DNA of 64,000 nt from Tillus elongatus (taxonomy: Eukaryota > Arthropoda > Insecta > Coleoptera > Cleridae): assembly GCA_964006375.1 (NCBI GenBank), contig OZ023262.1:198362778-198426777 (forward strand), in the 5' to 3' direction. The position numbers and the translations under genes were made by a program. Positions 55,480 to 64,000 of this stretch are shown one piece after another (position 1 is the first letter of the stretch; each line of letters opens with the position of its first letter). The notes under the pieces were generated by a model that saw only the letters and a program-made list of their open reading frames with translations, was not told the DNA's origin and searched no databases.

Positions 55480-56375
55480 TAGTTTTGTTTGCGGCCGCTA
55501 AAAAAGTGATCATCCCAAAACCCAATGTAAAATGACCATACCGCTTTCGAGATTTCACTGCTCAAATGTTTTTTTGACGTCAGAATCGAGATGCCCGTGA
55601 AAAGTTAAACAACTTTCCCCATTTGAACCACATCGTAGCTCCAATAATAACGGTGATGACTATTGTCAACAATTCCTGTGAGCAAGCATATTCAGATCTA
55701 GATATCTCTGGAATTATGCAGAACGACTAGAACGTGTTAGTTTCATAAGATGGACAATCGAATTTGTAGTTCAACTAATTGGGGAAATCCCTAGCGTTCA
55801 ACTAAGAAAATTAATTTGATATGTTAATATTCGATGCGCAATTGTTTTTTTTACGACAGAATCGAGATGCTTGTGAAAAGCTGAATAACTTTCCCCATTT
55901 GAACCACATTTTAGCTCTAATAATAACGGACTTAGTTATTGTAAACGATTCCCGTGAACAGCCTGTATAAGTGGTGGTAACTCAGAAAAAAAATATGAAA
56001 CAAGATTAGGGGTTTCAGGAAAAGTAAGAAGAACATAACATTGTAATAGGAATGTTTTGAGATAACAGCCTTCGAAAAGTTTCATACGGAAAAGCGCCAT
56101 CTGCTGGCAAGAATACTACAATAAAAAATATTACCTGAATTACACTTGAAATAACTTTTCGAATGTTTTCTTCCGAAGCTCTAGTTGCCAGAGCTACCGA
56201 TATATGAAGGTCGCTTACCTAATGAATCACCGTGTATATCTCTGCACCGATGCACTTTTGAAATCTGTTTTTACCTCTATTACGTATGTTGTATGAGGTA
56301 CTATCAAAGCATGCTAGTTTTATTCGTGGCCGCTAAAAAACGGATCATCTCAAAATGACCATACCCCTTTGGCTG
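55480..56375 (-). repeat. Family B repeat, reverse copy without the LINE
   Basis: It is the reverse complement of 49340-50078 joined to 54431-54600. The join CTAAGAAAATTAATTTG (about 55803) shows the pre-insertion state of the LINE target. Confidence 0.8.
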
Positions 56376-56399
56376 GTTCTTTGTATTTATTTATTGTGT

Positions 56400-57350
56400 A
56401 TCCGGATAATTGTGACTATGGCAGTAAACCAAGCTCTCGAACATTTTGAGAAGTACGAAATGTTAGCTTGTTTTATATTAAGTAATGGAATTGTTGAAAC
56501 CGCATTTGGGATGTATTTCAACAGGTAAATAGTTGGTTTTCATTTATGTTTAAATACTATTGCTTAATCTTTATTTAGATCACCAGGAAGGAGGCAACCG
56601 AATACATCCACTTTTTACCGATTAAAAAAATTCTTGGTCACGGATCATTTAACAAACCTCGCTAAAAAACATATAATAAAGAAAATCGACAGGTTGAGGA
56701 AGTCACAGTTTTGGCTAATGTAGAAACTTATCCTACAAACTTCTGTATAGCCGTTAAAAGGAGCGTAGCGATTCCAAAAGTTAAAGTTAAAAAAATTCAA
56801 AGAAAACACAAATACCACCCATACAAATTTAGGTTTCTTCAGCACCTACACCCTGGGGATGCTCAACGCCGGCCAGACTTCTGCAATTGGTATCGGAAAC
56901 GATATGATATGGTTAAAGATTTTGTAATGAAGGTTATATGGGCAGACGAAGATCATTTTAGTAATTGTGGTAGACTTAATAGGTACAACAGCAGATTCTG
57001 GTCGCAGGAAAACGAACACCAAATATTTCCTAGAAGACAGCAGGGCAGGTTTGGTCTAAACGTGTCTTGCTTCATATTAGGAACACAGATAAAATTTTAT
57101 ATATTTTAGGGAAACCTAACAGCCAATCGCTAGGTTAAAATTTTAGAGACAGCTATACCTGAATTGCTCGATGATATTCCTTTAGCGCATGTAAACGAAA
57201 TTAATTTTCAACAGGACAGGGCTCCTGCACACAATTCTCAAATGGCGAGGTTATTTCTGGAGAATAGAATGGCCCGCTAGGTCCCCAGACTTGCCTACAA
57301 TGTATTTCTTTCTATAGAGATATCTGGAGACTAAAATTTGCAAAGTTCAT
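56400..57350 (+). pseudogene. IS630/Tc1-mariner-type transposase relic
   Basis: A plus-strand series: N-terminal MAVNQALEHFEKYEMLACFI (56418-56520), a helix-turn-helix part with RRQPNTSTFYRLKK (after a frame change near 56580), then a 132-codon frame (56711-57109) with RFLQHLHPGDAQRRPDFCNW, the first catalytic block VIWADEDHFSNCGRLNRYNS and FGLNVSCFILGTQIKF. Downstream, LLDDIPLAHVNEINFQQDRA-type codons (57160-57230) give the second catalytic block in another frame. Several frame changes and stops inactivate it. It is the best preserved of the three IS630-type relics in the window. Confidence 0.8.
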
Positions 57351-57754
57351 TATGATAATATTTAAGATTTAGGAAACGTAATAAGATGGAGTTTTTGTTA
57401 CTTAAAAACCATTCCGTTGTTTTGCTCAATTCCTTAAAACGAATAGGAAAAGTATGCGAAGCGTGCATACAACAAAATGGAAATAATTTTGAACAGTTTT
57501 GTTGATTTACTATATTACTTTAGTGCTTATGTTACGATTTTCAAAGTTGGTTTTTGCTGATAGGCTTATGGGATAATACTTATTTATTAATGTTATTTTC
57601 TTTTGTTACATAAATTTAGGCAGGTAGCATTGTTTTGTGGAAAATTATCAATAGATATATTGGTAAATAGCTGTTATTAAATAATTCTCTCGACTTAAGG
57701 CTAGCAAATAGAAATAAATAAACAGTAGCACTTTTGCATGGCTTACTGCAAAAT
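57351..57754. other. No gene recognised
   Basis: AT-rich sequence between the transposase relic and the family C repeat. No motif is seen. Confidence 0.4.
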
Positions 57755-58155
57755 TTTGAATGCGAATTATGAAAATTGGGATTTTTTTGTTGTTTATTAA
57801 AATAGACCCATAATGTAATGTGTTTTTGAAAAGCTTGTCAAAATGCAGATTAATTTCTTGACAAATATACAGGTGTCCTATTAAAAAAACATTTGTCAAT
57901 ATTTCAAAAATAGTAATATTTAGAAAAAACTATCTACACCACTAGATTCTACGTAAAAACTTCTAAAAGGATTCGTTTTTACATTTTTGACAAATTGTGG
58001 TACCTGAAAATGCAATATTTTCAATTTCGCCCTGTAGCTCGGAAACTAAACGAGCCATGACAATTTTGTTTGCGGCGTGTTTCGTTTCACAAAAAAGTAG
58101 TTAAGGTTCGATATTTACTAATAACCGAACCAAAATCGAACCACCTGTACATAAA
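57755..58155 (-). repeat. Family C repeat, reverse copy
   Basis: Reverse complement of 47225-47665, with GACCCATAATGTAATG, ACAGGTGTCCTATT and TTCGCCCTGTAGCTCGGAA. Confidence 0.75.
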
Positions 58156-58759
58156 TTATTTGTCTCGTAGTACTAATAACAAATTTTTTTGTAACAGTTA
58201 AAAATTATTCGAAAATCCAATTATCTATATCTATTATCATATATCGTTATAAGACTATTTTTTCGCATTTTTTGACCTCGAGATTTACTTACACGGCCAC
58301 GAATTTTTTTCATGTACTTCTCGATAGTTATAAAACTTAATTGAAAGTCTTTAAACATTTGCAAAAATGTTTTCATTATTATGTGTCTACATAAAATATT
58401 AGATATTGATTATTTATTAGGTGATTTGTCGTAAATACGTCCATCATTAGCCGGTCTATTAATACTTTTCTTATTTATCCAATCTATATGATTTAGGGAA
58501 ATAATTACGATAATCGGATTATTGTTCTTCTGTTGTGCTTATATATCTTTCTTTCATAATTAGTTATAAGTACATCTGTGTATTATTAATAGTTATCGTT
58601 AATCAATAAAGGGTAATCGTATAATTCTTCTTTTACGTCTTCTATTTTGGAGTTAATATTTGTGTTTTAAACTATTATGCAGGTCGTCTCTTAAGTAGAG
58701 CTCAAAAATCAAGTAGCATATTCTGTGGTCAAAATAGGTTATTCTTTTATTATATACAC
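58156..58759. other. No feature recognised
   Basis: AT-rich DNA with no supported coding region or repeat. Confidence 0.4.
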
Positions 58760-58768
58760 ATTGGGGTC

Positions 58769-59035
58769 TTAGGGCAGTTTTACAAGGGCTAGGATATCGT
58801 GTGGAATATTGTGTTGATTTTTGATGTCAGTGAACAAGGAAACAATATCGCAGCTAACTAGGATGTCATTTTGAAAAATTGTGCTGTTTTGAAGTAGGTC
58901 AATAAAATGGCTTGAGTTTTTGACATAGGATGTAGCTTCTTTTACTAATGGCGGGATAGTTTTGGCTAGATGTTTTGCAAGTTTTTGTGAGGGTGAACGA
59001 TGGGCACTCAGGATAGGACGCCCCATATTCCACAC
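58769..59035 (-). pseudogene. Penelope RT fragment (inverted part)
   Basis: Minus-strand blocks RPILSAHRSPSQKLAKHLAK, SSHFIDLLQNSTIFQNDILV and SCDIVSLFTDI match the RT fingers/palm of Penelope elements (the PIVSAI and SFDVVSLFT-type blocks). It ends in IPHDILALVKLP, which the plus-strand part repeats as IPHDILALLEHC. Confidence 0.75.
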
Positions 59036-60240
59036 GATATCCTAGCCCTTCTAGAACATTGCACTCTAACACTTATTTCCTTTTTCAGAACAAATTCGAC
59101 AAACAAGTTCGAGTTGCTCCGTGGTTCACCACTCTCTCCTTCACTCGCTAACATTTTCATCGAAAATTTAGAGACGCAAGCTCTCAATTCATCCCTACTA
59201 AAACCAACCTTTCTTAGATGTACGCATCACTAAAAACCTAGTCCATGGATTTTCTTACACTGTGTGCCGAATACCAACACACACTAAGCGTTACCTTGAC
59301 GCCCAATCTCTTCATTACACATCTCAACTAAATTCCGTGGTTGGAACACTAGTAACACGTTCCCTTAGACTACCGGAATTAAACTTCTTAAAACAGACAT
59401 TGCTTGAAAACGGATATGACAAAAATCACATACAACAAAACATTAGAAACGCACAACAGCCAGCTACTACACCTCAACGAGAACAGCACCCACCCTCACA
59501 ACAACGCAAAGTCTTCCTACCATACATTAAAGGTGTCACCGATAAAATCAGTTGAATTATTAGAACCCACAATGTCAAAACCATATTCACAACAGAGCAA
59601 AAACTATCAAATCTAATAAAAACACCCAAAGGTACAATTCCAAACGAACCCAATGCAGTTTACCAAATTCCTTGTTCCGACTGCTCTCGGACTTAAATAA
59701 GACAAACGAATACACGTATTCACAATATAATATGCGAACACACAATTAGAAAATCCGACCCCTCATCCACACTGGCCATGCATTATATTCATACAGGACA
59801 CAAAATAGACTTTGACAATGCCAAAACAATAGCCTCGGTTTACAGAAAACCAGAACTATCCACAAAGCGATCAAGATCGAAAAACATCGTATGGTTTAAA
59901 TAAACGTCGTATGGTTTAAATAAGAAGGATGATGTCTTCACCTTTAAAGTACTTGGAAACTTATAACCTCATTACAAAGGCGGAAAAGACAATTAATTCA
60001 ATAAATAATTTAACTGTCCAATTACCTGACTCAACAAATACATCTAATCCGCTTAAGCATATTAGTACCGTTACGAAAGCACCTGACTTAATAGACCTTT
60101 ACTCGACTAATTACACCGACGACGAGGCAGGTAGACGAAACAACACAAAACTCACGACAAACTGTCAGATCTCTCTTACGTCTAGGATTGCACATACTGA
60201 GACCTTAGAGACGATTTCCAGTGAGATTTGGGGAGTAGGT
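59000..60240 (+). pseudogene. Penelope RT-endonuclease remnant
   Basis: Plus-strand pieces in several frames: LLRGSPLSPSLANIFIENLE (RT block with G-SPLSP, about 59110-59180); TKRYLDAQSLHYTSQLNSVV and ENGYDKNHIQQNIRNAQQPA (59280-59470); LPYIKGVTDKIS (59515-59555); then IPNEPNAVYQIPCSDCSRT (59640-59695) and a GIY-YIG region with HTGHKIDFDNAKT and VYRKPELSTKRS (59795-59880). The catalytic YVDD block is missing. A trailing 105-codon frame (59929-60246) continues the C-terminal region. It is inactive. Confidence 0.75.
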
Positions 60241-60250
60241 AGTTGAGGCC

Positions 60251-60469
60251 ACGTAATCGTACAACAACCCAACGTAACCTTACCCACAGCTCTAAGGAGT
60301 AGGCAGATTGAGGCCTTAGGATTCATTTCCTTTCGTATTTCCTTAACCCCTTGAAAATGGCTCCAAACCGGAGCCGAACCGTCGAGTTTTCATAAATTCT
60401 GCACGCATTTCAACCAGAAAACCAAGTATACTGTACCAAGATTGAGATTTATATGTTAAAAGAAAAAAG
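60251..60469. other. Unassigned
   Basis: Possibly the tail of the Penelope fragment. No further motif is seen. Confidence 0.35.
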
Positions 60470-61075
60470 TTCGGGACCCAGCAAGTGAGTTATGGTAGTG
60501 AATTTTTATTAAATGCTTTAAACTTGGATAACTCAATTTTCGATGAACTTAGAAAGTTGAATTTCGGTATGTAGTAAGGCCTTTCTCAAGGCAATATATC
60601 CGCCAAATGTCATTAAAATAGCTTTTTAATTTTCGGGGAGAAAAATTTTTTTCTAAAGAAAATTCAAAATTTGACAAACTCGATTTTCTATCAACTTAGG
60701 AAGTTGAATTTTGGTATGTGGTAAGGCCTTTCCCAAGGCAACGTATTCACCAAATTTCATTAAAATTGCTTTGTAATTTTCGGGGAAATTTTTTTTTTTC
60801 GAAAGAAAACTCAAAATTTTCCTGGAAAACCTTGTCCGATTTTCCTGGCTAACGAACTCATCCAAGCCATTAATAAAATAAAGGCACTTGCCGAGTTTCA
60901 TCGAAATCGGTTGATTATTTTTTGAGTTATCAACATATAAAAATTGAAACTGACCCCGGATATGGGTTCTAGGGGTTCTAGTTCGCGCTCATTAGAAATT
61001 TTTTTTTGCAAAGTCTCACCATCGATACCTCTCTATTAGTGAATTTTTTAAAATAAAAATTCACTGAAAACAGTT
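60470..61075 (+). repeat. Family A copy lacking the (AT)n tract
   Basis: It runs from the MITE-type terminus (CAGCAAGTGAGTTATGGTAG) through two related sub-blocks to GAGTTATC, then directly into AACATATAAAAATTGAAACT and the right arm, ending AAATAAAAATTCACT. It shows the ~0.6 kb consensus layout without a microsatellite. Confidence 0.85.
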
Positions 61076-61094
61076 ATAGAAATTTAAAGAAAAA

Positions 61095-61525
61095 AAATGG
61101 TGTCACTGGTGATCAGATAAAACGCACAAGATCAAAATATTTTGTGTGGATAACAAAGTCTATTGTATATTACAGATAAAGATTAAGTTTTATGTGCAGA
61201 AGGGCCAAGATATACCTAAAAAAGCCCTTAGAAAATTTTATAGTTTTCCTTCGTAAAACGTCGAAGTCGCGATTTGAAACGTCAAAATTGGCAACATTTA
61301 GCCAAAAAGCCTGAAACGAATACGGGTTATGTAGAGAAAATGTCGCAAGAATTGTTTTTTACAAAGCCTTACGTTTCAGCTTCAACCATCATTGTCCTTC
61401 ATTTTACTAAAATATTTGCAGATAATTCATTTCAAATAGACCCTTTCTCTGGTGCTCTGGCAGCAGTTTCAGTTATAAAATTTGCGGTTTAATAGTCTAT
61501 AATTTTGAGCGAATTTTCGGAGAAA
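61095..61525 (+). repeat. Family D repeat copy
   Basis: It aligns with 10690-11110, sharing GTGTCACTGGTGATCA, ACGAATACGGGTTATGTAGA and TCTCTGGTGCTCTGGCAG. It is non-coding. Confidence 0.75.
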
Positions 61526-61990
<465 letters not shown>

Positions 61991-62185
61991 AGTTTTGACT
62001 CAAAAAATAATAATTATAGGGTGTCTTGAGCTACATCTTAAAAAATATTTCCACAATTACAGGCTGGCCCATAAGTCGTTGTTGATTCAAATTTTCTTTT
62101 TTTTTTAATCGAACACGCCCTATGTTATCGCATTTTTGCATTTTCCATCGAAATATAATACATCTTTGTAAGAAAAGAAATTCGG
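61991..62185 (-). repeat. Third relative of the Polinton target repeat
   Basis: GGGTGTCTTGAGCTACATCT, GGCCCATAAGTCG and ATCGAACACGCCCTATG match 48960-49090. Like the other copies it ends beside a MITE-type terminus. Confidence 0.7.
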
Positions 62186-62495
62186 GACGCAGCAAGTGCG
62201 TTGTGGTAGCGAATTTTCATTAAATGCTTCAAATTTGAATAGCTCAATTTGCTATTAACCTATAAGGTTGACCAGGAAACCAGTTTTTTCTGGAACAATT
62301 TAAGTTTACTTTCGGAAATTTTTGTACATTTTCAAACAATAAAATTATTTTCATGAAACATGGCACATTGTTTCTACTATATAGATTACACTGGTAACTA
62401 AATTTGATGCCTGCTTTCTAAAAAAAACATATTTGCTATTAAAAACATTTTAATGAAAATTCACTACCATAACGCACTTGCTGCGCCCAGAGTTT
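62186..62495. mobile_element. ~310 bp MITE with ~40 bp terminal inverted repeats
   Basis: The left end GACGCAGCAAGTGCGTTGTG continues with AGCGAATTTTCATTAAA. The right end is its complement (TTTAATGAAAATTCACTACC then CATAACGCACTTGCTGCG). The inside is non-coding. It gives the clearest view of both termini of the recurrent family. Confidence 0.8.
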
Positions 62496-62640
62496 TATTT
62501 GTTTACATATATACAGACTGGCGCATTTCAACGGTAAAGCTTAATATATCCGTTATTATACAGGATATGAAACAAGTTTTTATACAATTGTAATAACCGA
62601 CCAGATTATGGGATTATTCAGCGAATTTACAAAGAAAAAA
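62496..62640. other. Repeat scraps
   Basis: ACATATATACAGACTGGCGC and TGGTAAAGC-like words resemble the outer part of the Polinton target repeat (48895-48930). Confidence 0.45.
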
Positions 62641-62988
62641 GTCTGGACGCAGCAAGTGCGTTATTGTAGTGAATTTTCATAGAAATGATCTGATACCAAA
62701 TATTTTTTATAACTTTTTTTATTATAACATAGAAATAATATAAATTTTGGTATATAGTTTCCTTTTAATTTCGTAAACTATCGTACCAAATTTGGTTACC
62801 ATAGCTTTTCTATATTTTTGAGAAAAATTTTTTTCCGTAGGGAAACCCAAAATTTTCCCGGAAAACCTGGTTCGATTTTCCTAGCTAACGAACTTATCCA
62901 AGCTACTTACAAACGGAAGGTACATGCACAATTTGATCAAAATTGGACGATTATGTTTTGAATTATTTGTGTAAGACACACACACACC

Positions 62989-63070
<82 letters not shown>

Positions 63071-63200
63071 AACATATAAAAATTGAAACTGACCCTGGGT
63101 TCTAGGGTTCCTAGTTCGCGCTCATTTGAAGAAATTTTTTTAAAATTCAAACGTCGGGATATCCCCAATAGTGAATTTTTTTTAAGAAAATTAAGCAATA
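62641..63200 (+). repeat. Family A copy with (AT)n
   Basis: It has the MITE-type terminus (GGACGCAGCAAGTGCGTTAT), a left arm ending GTGTAAGACACACACAC, (AT)n at 62992-63067, then the right arm from AACATATAAAAATTGAAACT to CAATAGTGAATTTTTTTTAA. Confidence 0.85.
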
Positions 63201-64000
63201 TTAAAACATTTAAATTAATTTTGGTACAAAAAAGGTAAAAAACAATAATTTGATTGGCTTGTCTATGTTTACATTTTCATAATATATAGGCAGTTGAAAA
63301 ATGGTTTGCACAAATGTCAAATGACACTTCAAAGTGACAGATTTACATAACGTTCATATTTCTGACAGCTTATGACATAAATATATTTAGTATCTTCTGA
63401 TTTTTCTTTACTTCCGCTGGTTTAAATTTCCTTGAAAGGTTAAAAAACCTTTTTTACATTTTATTTTCTTCAATTTTGAGTAGAGATTAGGTATATAATT
63501 TGAATCTTTTGTATTTTTTCAGCAAATTTTTTTACAGAAAATATCTAGTCAGTTTTTCACAGACATTTTTTCAGTGTTTTCGCATTTTTGTGAAATGCTA
63601 TTAATTAATAATTTTATGAGAAATAGTCGACGTCTGTATTTAATACGGAACGGTTTCACCAAGCAAGGGCTACAAAAAATAATGAATGTAAAAAGAATAT
63701 TTGCGAATTCACGTGCAAAAATTGTTTTCGAATTTTCTTAAAAAAATTGTTTAGTAAATTTACGTGTAAAAAGCTTTTTTTTTAATTTCACTAAAAAGAT
63801 TTCTATATAATTTTCGTGGAAAATTACATTGGCGAATTTTTCTGAAACAAATTGTTTGCAAATCTTCATGTAACATTTTTTTTTTATTTCTCTCAAAAGC
63901 TTTCTGTGAATAATTATATGTTGGCAGGTGCACTTTTTGTGTAAATTGCTTGGAATGCCCGACCAGTTTTTTTTTTTCGGGAAAAATATAAGGTTAGGTT
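63201..64000. other. No gene recognised
   Basis: AT-rich sequence to the window edge. It ends in GGTTAGGTT, resembling the (TTAGG) tail of the LINE at 50079 and possibly the start of another element that runs out of the window. Confidence 0.4.

Larger units (their letters stand above)
58760..60250. mobile_element. Penelope-like element fragment with internal inversion
   Basis: The first part (58769-59035) encodes RT on the minus strand; the rest encodes RT, linker and endonuclease on the plus strand. A stretch of about 24 bp (ATTCCACACGATATCCTAGC and a few more bases) occurs on both sides of the junction in opposite orientation. This is the footprint of an inversion during insertion. Confidence 0.75.

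Overview
The window looks like repeat-dominated, AT-rich nuclear DNA of an arthropod, most likely an insect. No ordinary host gene could be recognised. Evidence for this origin: every coding remnant belongs to an animal or arthropod transposon family, alternating (AT)n tracts recur about sixteen times (the longest is ~285 bp), and several dispersed repeat families recur in both orientations. The species cannot be named from sequence alone.

Layout. 1-3563: repeat fragments, a dead IS630/mariner-type transposase, and a ~302 bp duplicated unit carrying a hammerhead-ribozyme motif. 3564-10081: a complete, young Ty3/Gypsy retrotransposon with near-identical 736 bp LTRs and one intact 1657-codon Gag-Pol, inserted in an (AT)n tract. 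10082-12410: AT-rich repeats. 12420-18050: a decayed Ty1/copia element split by a 5'-truncated I-type LINE that still has a 13 bp target duplication. 18062-19032: a foldback element. 21196-25684: a Penelope-like element (reverse transcriptase and GIY-YIG endonuclease) arranged head to head, with hammerhead-like motifs in its flanks. 26920-27757: another IS630 relic.

27889-37952 is the most notable object: a 10,064 bp Maverick/Polinton (adintovirus-like) element. It has exact 6 bp target duplications (AACGAC), long terminal inverted repeats starting 5'-AG, and intact-looking genes for major capsid protein, penton-like minor capsid protein, adenain-type protease, a hydrophobic PX/pVI-like core protein, an A32/FtsK-type packaging ATPase, a DUF8207-like protein, a small fibre-like coiled-coil protein, a 41-residue chromodomain protein and a KilA-N protein. 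Protein-primed DNA polymerase B and integrase, the usual hallmarks of autonomous Polintons, are absent. The element therefore looks like a virion-morphogenesis module that would need replication and integration in trans. Its TIRs carry tRNA-like Pol III boxes, GGCGCC-rich islands and CRE palindromes. A related unoccupied copy of its target repeat lies at 48900-49130.

38100-64000: more dispersed repeats, a degraded R1/I-type LINE (39760-43600), a second LINE (50079-54423) with a 7 bp target duplication and a (TTAGG)3 tail, Penelope fragments (45420-46530 and 58760-60250), another IS630 relic (56400-57350), MITE-like elements sharing the core GCAGCAAGTGCGTTATGG, and (AT)n tracts embedded in a recurrent ~0.6 kb repeat called family A below. 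Families A to D are names used only in this annotation.
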